The notes under the pieces: generated by a model
The model's database searches: none
Told to the model about the DNA's origin: nothing
What the model saw: the letters and a program-made list of their open reading frames with translations, nothing else
DNA from: Sporobolomyces roseus
Lineage: Eukaryota > Basidiomycota > Microbotryomycetes > Sporidiobolales > Sporidiobolaceae
Reading direction: 5' to 3'
DNA: 64,000 bases
Assembly: GCA_016617785.1 (NCBI GenBank)
Contig: JADILM010000002.1
Coordinates: 62,001-126,000 of the forward strand
Translations under genes and position numbers: made by a program
Shown: positions 12,158 through 22,600 of the stretch, piece after piece
Layout: each line of letters begins with the position of its first letter
How positions within the stretch are numbered: the first letter of the stretch is position 1

Positions 12158-13382
12158 ATGCTTCTATCTCACATTGCTCTCCCACTCTTGGGTCTCGCTG
12201 CTTCGGCCCTCGCCAAACCATCTTCCGATTTCTCGCTTAAGAAACGTCAAAACAACGCCGAAGCTTTCGTTGTTGAGACTCTCACAGTACAAACGGAGAA
12301 GATTTCCACAATTCAAGGGGCTTTTGAGACAGCTACGCAGGGGTGGAGTGCGGACGACCCAGATCCCCATCCTGGATATGTCGCTGAAATCACGAATGAG
12401 TACCATTTCGTACGTTTGCTCTTTGCTTTCCAAGCCTTGTCAACGGCCCTAATCACGACCTCTGTACCGTTACTACAGCAAGTCTTCGCTGCGCTTCAGT
12501 ACACTAGTGAGGCTATCGGCAACCGATCAACAGAACTCAAGGCAGCTACGCTCGATATTGACAACCGTATGTTCCTCGTTCTCCTCTTTATCGGCCCTCC
12601 TCCGAGCTTGTCACTGACAGCTCTTCTCGCTCCTACTCAGTCGCTGTCCTGTTTGCTGGTCAAGTTGATGCTGTCGCAGGCGACGTTTATCCTCTCTACG
12701 TTTACGCCAACGCATCAGACGAGCGGTACCCCAATGGAGACAGCGGCACAACTTCCAATCGCTTTGATTACTTTGCTGCAACCGGAGAGTTCATGAGTTC
12801 CCGGTAGATATTCTTTTCACCTTCTCCCCTCTCCTGACTGACCAACTCCATCCATCTCGCCCACTCAGCCTCACCGACGTCCTCAAGAATCTCACCAATG
12901 TAGCTGGCGACCAGCTTCGTCAACGTGTGTCGGAGGAGAGCGCTGACTCACTCGATATCTTCCGAGGTTTCGGAGACGATTACAAGACCTTCTTCGACGC
13001 CCTCGGCACCTCAACCGACGCTCCCTCGCAGACTTCTACACCCGCACAAGCCTCGACTACCTCCCAAGCTTCTACCACGTCTCAAGTCGCGACTACCTCC
13101 CAAATTCCTACTTCTTCGCAAGCTCCTACGTCTTCCCAAGTTCCTACTTCTTCGCAAGCTCCTACCACCTCGCAAGCTTCTACGACCACCTCCCAAGCCT
13201 CTACTACCACATCTCAAGCTTCTACTCCCTCCCAAACTTCTCCTAGCGAAGCTCCCGGAGGATGTTCGACTGATCCTGTCGGCTGCGTCAAGAACGCTCT
13301 CAAGAGTGAAACGGCCAACATCTTTGCCATCGGAGACAAAATCAAAGCTGCCTGCGACACCAATAAGAACAACGGACCTTAA
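12158..13382 (+). CDS. Secreted family protein A: two-domain member with premature stop
   Basis: Signal peptide (MLLSHIALPLLGLAASALA), then a pro-segment ending in LKKR, a Kex2-type cleavage site. Domain 1 follows, with introns after codon-phase 0 (EYHF/QVF), phase 1 (DIDN/L) and phase 2 (MSSR/LTDV). A Ser/Thr/Gln/Pro linker occupies about 13015-13250 with repeats such as SQAPTS and SQASTT, likely O-glycosylated. A second copy of the domain begins at GGCSTDPVGCVKNAL. Its frame hits TAA at 13380-13382, exactly where paralogues continue (NTNKGAQAI, TNKHKSHQTI). Protein as encoded: domain 1, linker and about 45 residues of domain 2. Function unknown. Could be a natural truncation, a fresh pseudogene or a base-call error. 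Confidence 0.75.
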
Positions 13383-14005
13383 GCTATCTATGACTCGGTC
13401 AAGGATTTCCTCTACGTGCGTTTCTTCCCTCTCCTTCTTTCCACCCTGCCCGCTCGAGTCCTGACTAGTATCGTTCCAACACGACATGTAGGAGATTCAC
13501 GACGAGCTGTTATATGCTGACGAGGCAATTGGAGTATACGAGCCTAAACTCGACACTGCATCGCTTGTTCGTGAATGTGAGCTCACTCTCTTCCGCTCAT
13601 TCCCTTCGAATCTCCAATTCGGAACTGATCCATTTTCGCTCCATACAGTCGGGAAGCTCGGTAGTGATATGGTCAATGCCGTCTGTACGAGTCTTCTTCC
13701 TCTCCATCAGCTCGCAAAGAACTCTCCCAAACTTCAAGGACACCTCAAGAATGACCTCGGACTCCTCGATAATGGGTGAGTAGTCTCCCTCTCAATTCCC
13801 ACAGTCTCGTTTGCTGACTTTGCTCGCTTTATTCAGTTCCGCAAATGTCGTCAAGCGCCTCCTCGCCCTCGACGAGCGACTCAAGGCAGCTTTCCGTGCA
13901 GGTCTCAATCACGCTCGATTACGCACCCTCGCTGGATTTGGAGACGTCTTTGTTGAGCTTCCTGCCGCCATCGGCGGTATCAAAGCTCGAGCAACCAAGG
14001 CATAA
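13383..14005 (+). pseudogene. Downstream exons of gene A's second domain, beyond the in-frame stop
   Basis: After the TAA the same frame stays open to a GT donor (LY/gtgcgt). Three further exons then join cleanly in phases 0, 1 and 2, with products starting EIHDELLYADEAIG, then GKLGSDMVNAV with LLPLHQLAKNSPKL, then SANVVKRLLALDERL, ending at TAA 14003-14005. They align in order and intron phase with genes B-D. Splice sites and frames are intact and no other break is seen, so loss of function, if real, is recent. An upstream splice that would skip the TAA was looked for and not found. Confidence 0.65.
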
Positions 14006-14783
14006 ATAATCGAATCCTCTCTCCCTCTCTTCCCTTCTTTCTCGACCTTGTCCCTCGTTTCTACCCACTCGTCGCTCTCTTTCTGCAGCACTCCTCTATA
14101 TGTCTTCTTGCTAGACTCTCTGTGAGATAATCTATCATACTTTCGCAATATTTCGCAAATAATTCAGTAATGTCGGTTGTTGATTTCTCCTCGACTTCTC
14201 TGCGAGTCATCTGTTTTGCGCTCATGAGTTCTCGAAAGGAGCTCTCGGGGATAGCGTTTCGAACAAGTTTGCGAAATCTGACTTGCGATTTCTCGACTTT
14301 CGACTTTGAACCTCTACCAACAACAGCTTAGTCGCCCACTAGAAGCTCGATGGCTCTATACAGTCAATCAGTACCCCGCCTGTCGCTTTGTCAAAGCTCA
14401 GCTTAGCTTCATCAGTCCTTAGAACTCTTCGAATTCATCATCTCCGATCCACACCTCCATTCTTCCTCTTTCTACAGATCTTCCAAGATGCTCAAAGCCT
14501 TACGAGCGAATCACAGTCAATACTCAACGTCTACTAACAGCGCAACAGGATTTTGTGAGGTGTACGTTGAAGGTATTTCGCAGGTTCTCGTCTAAACCCA
14601 TCGGTCGCCGGTATCCGCTCCGTTCAACAGCGTGGTCAATCTGCTTTCCCCACGTACGATATCTTCAACTGCTCCGTGTACGTCGGCGGAAATACGGTCC
14701 TCGAAGTGTCGGAGTCGTTCGCTTTCGACGGTTTCCTCCCTCTCCTTCCCCTTTCTCACCCATCTCACATCTCCTCATCCACT
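14006..14783. other. Intergenic region between secreted genes A and B
   Basis: Contains TTTCGCAATATTTCGCAAAT near 14141-14160 and TTGCGAAATCT at 14269-14279 (recurrent motif, see findings). The last 80 bp is a pyrimidine-rich leader. No further family copy could be read here. Confidence 0.4.
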
Positions 14784-15575
14784 ATGATCTTCACTCGTAT
14801 CGCTCTACCTCTCCTCGGTCTCGCCGCCTCGGTCCTCGCCACGCCCTCTTCCGACTTCACTCTCAAGAAGCGCCAGAACGACGGAGAAGCTTTCCTCGCT
14901 TACAGCTTGATAGAAGCGATCGGATTGACCACTAGGACTGGAGATTTCATGAAGCAGAAGTGCGAGGAGAACACGAACAAAGGTGCTCAAGCTATCGTTG
15001 ACGCTGTCATCAATCCGCTCGAAGTGAGTTCCAAGTCTCTTCCCTCCCTGCCTCCTTGAGCGTCCACTGATCTATTCGTAACGAGCAAATCTAGGTAGTA
15101 TCAACTCACTTCGCTTTGATGGCAGAGGATATTAGCATCAGACAAGGAGAGTTTGACAGGAGTTCTCTCGATGAACAGAATCGCAAGTCGCTCTCTTCGT
15201 CTCAGCTCACTAGCTATAATCTCGAAGCTGACCCTCCATCGTTCTCTCAGTTGGAAGGAGTACCGCCGCCCTCATCGATGGTGTCGCTGCGGCCCATTTG
15301 CCTCTCTACCTCGAGATCAAGAAATCACCTCAATTTCTGGATCTCCTCGTTCCTCATCTCGGTCTCGCTTCTTCGTAAGATCCCTCATCTATACTCACTC
15401 CTGCTTTTGCTGACTCACACTTTCTTGTAGGCTCGAAAGCGTCCTCAAAGCCACCTTTGATGCATCTGGCGGAATTCGAGAAGTCACTAGAGCGAATATC
15501 AACATCTTTGGATTAGTGAGCCTCAAGGCCTTTGGGAATTCATTCAACGGAGTCTTTGAGCTTCTTGACGTTTGA
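14784..15575 (+). CDS. Secreted family protein B
   Basis: Signal peptide MIFTRIALPLLGLAASVLA, then a pro-segment ending LKKR (Kex2 type) and one family domain. Exon 1 ends INPLE/ (phase 0). Exon 2 (from about 15094) reads VVSTHFALMAEDISIRQGEF and ends SSLDEQN plus one base at 15182. The next intron starts GCAAGT and ends at 15250, a GC-AG intron chosen because it restores the family sequence NLGRSTAALIDG in phase 1. Exon 3 has HLPLYLEIKKSPQFLDLL. The phase 2 intron follows, then SLESVLKATFD to TGA 15573-15575. About 210 residues. Only one Cys in the mature part. Function unknown; close to gene A in signal peptide and pro-segment. Confidence 0.8.
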
Positions 15576-16341
15576 GCTAGTCTACCCCTTCCTCTGCACT
15601 TTCACTTCCCTCATCCCTTTCAATGGATCCTGTGAAATCGCAAGCGATTGGATTTTTGCACTTTGTCTCGAATTCCCAGGAATCCTCTCAGCCTCGGAGG
15701 ACTCAACACAACAACGCCGTCTTCGACAGGATGTCTCGTTGGACTGTATACTCGCGCTCTATCTCAGCTCCCGCGCTTCGCAATTCGTTTTGGCCAATTT
15801 CGATTCTTCCGTATCTTCCTGTCGAGCGTCCGCCTGTTGCTGACTCAGATTCTGCGATCAGAGAGACGGTCTTTGAGGTATGGTTAGAGGAGCTAGGCTC
15901 TGAAGGTCAGGCTTGAGCTTCGCACAGAGGTGCGTGAAGGAGGTATTCGCTACCTCGTTTTCGAGGAACCACCTTAATTGGGTCCAACTTCAATCACTTC
16001 TTCAGCGGCGACGGACGAAGCTTAGGCTGTCTCAAACTCACGCTACTGTGATCGACGTTCGAAACTTTGACCTTTCCCTTCGATCTTTTCGTTCGTCTTG
16101 CTCACTTCTACTCTCGCTCAGGCTAGCCGACCTACGTCTGTCTCAGTCCCCAAGCTTGTCTGTCTCGTCTCTGTCTATGGCTCGGAGAAGGGTCTACGCT
16201 CTTCTCGCAAAGCTATAAATTTTCTCGTTCTCAACTCTTCTTCTCTTCCTTTCTTCACTCACTCCCTTCACTCTCTCTTCTCTCTTCGACACCGCTCTCC
16301 ACTCCCTTCCTCTCCTACACACCGCTCTCACCTCGACAATC
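15576..16341. other. Intergenic region between secreted genes B and C
   Basis: About 770 bp. Some open frames run through 15620-15910, but none carries a signal peptide, splice pattern or family motif. A TATA box and a CT-rich leader lie at the right end. Confidence 0.4.
16214..16220 (+). promoter_or_regulatory. TATA box of secreted gene C
   Basis: TATAAAT about 125 bp upstream of the gene C start, followed by a long CT-rich leader. A good core-promoter match by sequence and spacing. Confidence 0.5.
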
Positions 16342-17185
16342 ATGCTTTTCACCCGCATCGCACTCCCTCTTCTCGGTCTCGTCGCATCAGTCCTCGCTCA
16401 ATCTTCCCCTTCCTCTCACGATGCCGCTCTCGAGAAACGACACAACAAGCCCGCTCCCGCCAAATGTGGATGTGAAGTATCTGTCGAATCATCGATCAAA
16501 ACCGCTACGAAGCAGATTATTCACGCTGGAGCTGCGATCAAGACTGCCTGCGCGACCAACAAGCACAAGAGCCATCAGACTATCGTTAAGGCCGTCAAGC
16601 CTCACTTGATCGTTAGCTTGGTCCCTCCTTCTCGAGATCACTGAATCATAGCTGACCATGATTGCAATTCTCGTAGGAAATTTCAACCTCGTTAAAGCTC
16701 GTTTCGGGGGCTGTTCGGGTCCACAAGTCTGACCTCTTCCACGCTTCCCTCGACGTCAACGGTCGTAAGCAAATACTCTATCCTCGACGAATCGCTATCA
16801 AAACTGATCGTCTCGTTCGCATTTGTTTCTAGTCGGTAAACTCGTCGCAGGATTGCTTAACGCCTGTGTCACCGCCCTCCTCCCTCTTCATCTCCTCATC
16901 AAGTCTTCTCTTGGTCTTCGTCTTCTCCTCGGCGCTCACCTCAAGCTCCTCAGTGCCGAGTAAGCTCGTTCTCCTCCTCTCTCGAAGCTACCTCGCTCAT
17001 TCCCCTTCATCGCTTCAGACTCGTCTTCATCCTCAAGACTCTCTTCTGGGCTTGCGACGGACTCCTTGAGGTCGTACTCACCTTGATCAGTGGATCCCTC
17101 TTCATCACTCTTCACGGACTCGGAAACGTCTTTGCTGGAGTTTTCGGAATCCTCGGGTTCAACCTTGGACTTGGTTGCTTCTAGA
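16342..17185 (+). CDS. Secreted family protein C (Cys-containing, hydrophobic tail)
   Basis: Signal peptide MLFTRIALPLLGLVASVLA, pro-segment ending LEKR, then a Cys pair (KCGCE) and the family domain. Four exons: the phase 0 junction after KPHLI, then EISTSLKLVSGAVRVHKSDL; phase 1 before LGKLVAGLLNACV; phase 2 before LVFILKTLFWACDGLLEVV. TAG at 17183-17185. The central LLPLHLLIKSSLGLRLLL matches HLPLYLEIKKSP of B and LLPLHQLAKNSP of A. The last 60 residues are very hydrophobic and Gly-rich (LHGLGNVFAGVFGILGF), so the mature protein may be membrane-associated or self-assembling. A TATA box sits 125 bp upstream. No known family recognised. Confidence 0.82.
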
Positions 17186-17709
17186 GCCAGATCTATCACT
17201 CTCCTTCATCTCACACTCTTTTCATCACACTCCTTTGTCACGCTTGTTCGCTGTTAGCTCTCGATTCTTCGTGCTTTGATATAATTCGATAGACTCTGTT
17301 TCGTAACTTGCATTATGAAATTCGTTCGTTTCCGCACATGCTCACTATCGTTTACAGTCGATCTCTGCACTCGAAAGACGCTCCTTACGTTTCAAACTTG
17401 GTCAAATGAGCTTGAATTGCGAAGGCGAGGTCAAAGCTGTTTTTCCTTCCCCCTTCCCCCTCGCTTACCTAGCTTCTTTCGCTCAAACCTGTCTATCCTT
17501 CTAGCTTGATCTCGGTAGGCTTGGTTGAGTACCCCACGATGAGTGGGCGAGTAGCATCTCCGCTTGCTCTGCATCTCTCTGTTTCCTTCATATCACTTTC
17601 CCCTCCGACCCTCTTCCCTCGTTCACCACACGCTCATTTCTCTCCTCCATTACGTAAGTCCGCGACGTCTCTACATTCGTGCTTCGAGCTGACTATTCAG
17701 AACTTCAGC
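17186..17709. other. Intergenic region between secreted genes C and D
   Basis: Terminator of C and promoter of D; CT-rich leader in the last 130 bp. No gene or RNA recognised. Confidence 0.4.
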
Positions 17710-18561
17710 ATGCTTTTCACTCGTTTCGCCATCCCCCTCCTCGCCCTCGCTGCCTCAGCATTCGCCAACTCTTCTCCCTCGATCCGTGCCTCTCACCTCT
17801 CGAAGCGTCTCTCTGTCTCTGCCGAAGCTTCAATCTCGACTGCTCTCGAGACCGCAACTACGGAAATCAAGCACATTGGAATCGAAATACACGAAGCACT
17901 CGAGGGGGTCAACGCAAAGGATACGACCGCTGTCGTCGACGCAGTACAGGAGCTGCTCATTGTGAGTAAATACAGAGTTCTGAGTCGGACTTCTCAACAG
18001 AAAGCTCACTCATGATATTGTCTCTTTGTTCGCAGGATTTCCACGCTTCGTTGACGGTTCTCGCTTCAGTCTGCGTTTCGGTAACTCGCCGTTCTCTCGT
18101 CGAGCGTCACCACGTCGATATCAACACTCGTGAGCAGACTATCTCTCATCCATCTCAGGTGGACTCACGAACTGATCAAACCGTTTCGCGTAATCCTCTC
18201 TACATTTCCATGCCTTCTATGCCTTCTTCCCCTACAGTCGCCAAGCTCGTTGCTGATCTCCTCAATACCTCTATCGCAACCCTCCAACCCATCCAAGACC
18301 TGATCAGACAGAATCCATCCCTTGGACCTCTCCTCACTCCTCTTCTCAATCCCATCAACTCACAGTACGCCTCCTTCATTCTCTTCCCCTTCTTCTCACT
18401 GACCAGTAACGTCGATCCATAGACTCGTTTTGATCTTGAACGGACTCCTCGCTGCCGTCGCTGGATTATTGAACATCGTCCTTTCCCTCTTGGACGTTGC
18501 TGCCGCTCCTCTCCTTCGCAGATTGGGATTCTCTCCTATCCTCTCCCTCCTCAACCTTTGA
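17710..18561 (+). CDS. Secreted family protein D
   Basis: Signal peptide MLFTRFAIPLLALAASAFA, pro-segment ending LSKR, and one family domain. Exon 1 ends VDAVQELLI at a phase 0 junction. Exon 2 reads DFHASLTVLASVCVSVTRRSL and ends INT plus one base. The phase 1 junction restores LAKLVADLLNTSIATLQPI. The phase 2 junction leads to QLVLILNGLLAAVAGLLNIVL, then a tail ending LRRLGFSPILSLLNL and TGA 18559-18561. The core (DLIRQNPSLGPLLTPLL) matches the other members. The C-terminal helices are strongly hydrophobic, as in C. Last gene of the tandem array; function unknown. Confidence 0.8.
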
Positions 18562-19088
18562 GCAACGTCCCTGTCATGTCTGTATCCGATTCCTTTGCCT
18601 TATCGTTCGCCCTACTCTTTTCCTACGTAAATAATTTCCCTCGAGAGCAATTCTAGCCATCTCTTCTCTCCCTTAAAGACTCCGATCTTCGTCCGTCGTC
18701 GAGCTTCCCTGATCGATAACTATTACGCCTTTCCAACGATCTTCACCTCCTATCAGAGATCTCGTAAACTTCCTCTTCTCGCCGGCCTCGCTTCCAAATA
18801 CCACCATAGATCCCCAATGGTCTCTATCGGTTTCCCTTCGCTCGCCAAGGTGATGCTTTGACGTTCGCCGTCGATCTCCCAAACCGCAAAAGATCGAGGA
18901 GCGTCGACAAGGGTTTTGAACGAAAGACGAACCTAAAATTACCACAAAGACAGAAAATTGATCCCTCTACGTCGCCCGTTTCAGTACAAATCCCATCATT
19001 CACCCTTCCCATTCATTGCTAGTGTCCGTTTGTAATGAAAGCTCTGCTCCAAACCCAGCGTTGCCCTGATCCCACACCCTCCCGACAT
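18562..19088. other. Convergent intergenic region at the right end of the secreted array
   Basis: No fifth family copy, gene or RNA found. Marks the border between the array and the small membrane protein/MSH2 pair. Confidence 0.4.
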
Positions 19089-19496
19089 TCAATGATATTT
19101 CCCTTTATAAGTGACTTTTCCATCTTTGCCTACTTGGGTGACAATCGGACTAGTAGCTGGTCGATACTTGTGTTCTGGACTATACCTGTACGTTCTCCAA
19201 CAAGTGATCAGCGCTTCAACGAGGAGAGATGAGAGATAAGTCGGCAAGAGAGAGAGATAGAGAGCGTACCTTTCAACCCCTCTGAATGCAGGTCTATGAT
19301 GCAAAACTTTGTCATTGACATCGTGACCGATTCTGTTATGTACGTATCGTTCGATCCAATTGTGAGGAGGTAGAGAGAATCGAATGGCTAGGATTGCGTA
19401 AAGAGCCGAAAGGAAACATAGGAGAAACACTCGGAGTGGTGTGAGGGACATGAGAGTCCTTCGTGGAGTAGGTCGCCTGCGTAGATCGTTGGGCAT
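19089..19496 (-). CDS. Small single-pass membrane protein, hypothetical
   Basis: Two exons. Exon 1 from the ATG at 19496 codes a basic N-terminus (MPNDLRRRPTPRRTL), a membrane span (LRVFLLCFLSALYAILAIRF) and a soluble part with WIERYVHNRIGHDVNDKVL. The intron runs from GTACGC (about 19269) to an ACAG acceptor before YSPEHKYRP, phase 2. The end is VTQVGKDGKVTYKGKYH with a stop at 19089. About 110 residues. An in-frame ATG also exists at 19571, but the stretch between is CT-rich and leader-like. The span plus flanking Arg suggests an N-in, C-out or inner-membrane protein. Not recognised. It shares a short divergent promoter with MSH2. Confidence 0.6.
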   Translation of the reverse strand: MPNDLRRRPTPRRTLMSLTPLRVFLLCFLSALYAILAIRFSLPPHNWIERYVHNRIGHDVNDKVLHHRPAFRGVERYALYLSLLPTYLSSLLVEALITCWRTYRYSPEHKYRPATSPIVTQVGKDGKVTYKGKYH

Positions 19497-19670
19497 GATT
19501 GAAGATGAGGTGGAGGGAGAGAAGGGGAGATGAGAGAAGTGAAAGTTGATTCTTGGGTTCTTACTCTTCATTACCTACCAACAGACAAGGACAAGCTACA
19601 GATAGCCAAGAACAAGACTACACAGGTCAAACTTGAAGAATAGTAGGGCAGGTCTCAACTTGAAGAAGAA
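19497..19670. promoter_or_regulatory. Short bidirectional promoter (small membrane protein / MSH2)
   Basis: Only about 170 bp separate the two divergent start codons, so the genes must share regulatory DNA. No individual element could be assigned. Confidence 0.45.
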
Positions 19671-22600
19671 ATGCCAGCACTTCAATACTCGAAAGAGAAG
19701 AAGAAAGATGCTGCTACTTCAGATCAGGACAACGCACTAGTAGCTTCAATACGTAAACTAACTCCAGTGAGTGTCCCCTCCTCTCCGCTCCTTCCCTCGT
19801 CCTCTCTTTTTGAGGTTCCGTCGCGACGCGTTCTAAAAAACTTCCTCCCTCTCTTCTTCCTTCTCTCTTTGACAGCCAGGAGAAGGAACGATTCGATTAT
19901 TCGACCGACAAGATTACTACCAATCCTTCTCTACCTCTGCCCACTACATCGCAACTCATCACTACAAAACTCAAACCGTTTTGAAATACTTTGGGAAACC
20001 TTCTCCTTCCTCCCATCCTTCTGAACCTCTTGGACTACCTTCCGTCACTCTCTCTCACGCAGTCGCAAACTCTTTCCTCCGTGATGCACTCACTACGAAA
20101 CAATTGAGGATTGAAATCTTTACTTCGGAAAGAGGAGGAACTGGATTCAAGTGGAAGTTGTCGAAAGAAGCGAGTCCGGGTAATCTGAGTCAGGTAGAAG
20201 ATTTGTTGTTTGGCGGGAGTGGAGCGGATTTATTGGCGAATCCAATGATTATGGCGATTAGATTGAAAGGAAATGAGAAAGAGGGGAATAAAGTAGGAGT
20301 TGCGTTTGCTGATACTAGTCAGTTCGAATTGGGAGTCAGCGAGTTTAATGATACAGATTTGTATTCGAATACAGAGGTACGTTCCCCTCACCACTCTTTT
20401 GAATCTATTCTGCGGAAAAAGGGAATACTGATTCCAGGATTGGTTGGATGTACAGTCTCTGTTGATTCAGCTCGGAGTGAAAGAAGTACTCCTTACTCAA
20501 GAGGACAAGACGAACTCGTATGATTTGCAGAAGCTCAAACAATTGATCGAGAGGTGTAACATCGTCGTTACTGAACGAAAGAAAAGTTAGTTTATCCTCT
20601 TTCTTCTCTCACCAACTCCCCCTCCCCCTCCCCCTCCTTCTCATTACTCTCTCTCAACCATTCAAGAAGAACTGACTCAGTATGATTCGGTTCGAATGAG
20701 TAGGTGAATTCAATCACAAAGATGTCGAACAAGATTTGAACCGACTCTTACGAGGAAACCTCCAAGCCTCTACTCTCCGTTCGTTTTCCTCCTTTTTTTT
20801 TTCCTGCCCGAGTCTTCGATCGTCACTGACTCGAGGCATGATTGCTCGTCAAAACTACAGCTGAATTCGATCAAACCCTGGCTTTATCCTCCTTGGCCGC
20901 TCTAATCTCCTACCTATCCCTCCTTTCTTCCCCTCACAATTTCTCTGCTTTCACTCTCAAAAACCACGATCTCTCACAATTCATGAAACTTGATGCGTCA
21001 GCTCTACGCGCTTTGAACCGTATGTCGACCCCTCCTCTCCCTGAGAACGAAAAGGAGAGAATGAGCTGATGAAGGGATGAGAGAGGATGAATTTAGTTAT
21101 GCCGGATCCTAGTGGTAATTCGGGGAGTAACAAGACTTCTAGTGTGTTTGGGTTATTGAACCGGTGTAGGACTGCTCAAGGTACGAGAGGATTGGCGAGA
21201 TGGTTGAAACAACCTTCGATTAATTTACATTTGATTCGTATGTTCTCTTTATCCCTTTCTTCACTTCTCTCCCCTACACATGAATGCTGAGTGTCGGGAC
21301 TGCTGAGTATGTAACAGGTCAGAGACAAGAATTAGTACATTGTTTAGTTGAGAATGATGAATTCCGTCAAACTCTCTCTGTTCGTTCTCTTTCTTCCTTC
21401 TCTCTTTCCCTATCCTCACGTCCACTGATCCCTTTCGACCGCTTTTCAAGGATACCTATCTACGTTATTTCCCCGATTTCCATCGCATCTCGAAGAGGTT
21501 TCAAAAACAAAACGCTACGTTGGAAGATGTTGTTAGAGTCTATCAGGCCGTAGCTATGTTACCGAAAATGATTGTGACTCTTGAGGAAGGGGTCGTCGAG
21601 GGTGAAGAGGAAGTAGAGATGCAGGATGAGGAGGAGGGAGGGGAAGGAGGCGGAGGAGGGAAAAGTCAAAAAGAGAAATGGAGGGGATTAGTCGAGGAGA
21701 AATGGTTATCCGAAATCAAGGTGAGTCTCTTCTTCTTCTGCTTCTTCCTCGATCTTCTGGAGGTACTGAGTCAGCTCGAGGGATCGAAACTACAGACTTT
21801 CGAAGAGTCTTTGTCGACTTATCAACAAATGGTGGAAACTACGATCGATTTATCGGAATTATCAAACCATCAATTCGTGATCAAACCTGAGTTCGATGAT
21901 TCCCTCGTCGCCCTCCGAGACAAACTAGAAACTCTCCGCGATAACCTCGATGAGATTCATAAAGAGGTTGCAGAAGATTTGGGATTCGAAACGGATGGCA
22001 AAGTTTTACATTTCGAAGTGAATAGTTTGTTTGGGTATTGTTTTAGGTTGACTAGGAAGGTGAGTACCCCCCAATCTCTTCTTCTATGTCAGAAGAGAGT
22101 GTATGTTGCTGATGTAGTGCAAGGATGAGTGTAGGAAGCGACGGCTATCAAGAATAAGAAACGATACATCGAGTTGAAGAATCAGACGAATGGAGTTCAT
22201 TTCACGACGAAGGCATTGAAAGAATTGGTTGAGGAACATAGAGAGGTCACGAAGGAGTATGAGAAGAAACAGAGTAGTTTGGTTAAGGAGGTTATCGGAA
22301 TTGCTGGTGAGCGGAATCTTCTCTCAGCTACTTCGCACTTTGACTGATGAAGTGGATTCGGATTCTGTTCACAGCTTCATACTGCGAAGTACTCGAATCA
22401 CTCAATAACACTGTCGCTCACATCGATGTTATCACTGCGTGAGCTAAACCTCTCCTCCTTTGTCGAATCGAAATTGACTTTGCGATGTCCAGTCTCGCAA
22501 ACTCTGCACTCGCCGCTCCGATTCCTTACATCAAACCGACGATGTTCGAACAAGGACAAGGTAGTCTGAAACTCACGGAAGCACGACACCCATGTCTAGA

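Noticed and set aside
12925..13464. Overlapping Leu/Pro/Lys-rich and Gly/Arg-rich frames across the gene A linker
   Set aside because: They are alternate-frame readings of the Ser/Thr linker repeats and lack start context.
12158..14005. An intron that would remove the in-frame TAA of gene A
   Set aside because: No GT donor before the stop restores frame with a downstream AG without losing residues conserved in the paralogues.
15620..15916. Possible extra gene or degenerate family copy between secreted genes B and C
   Set aside because: No signal peptide, Lys-Arg site, family core or consistent splice pattern was found.
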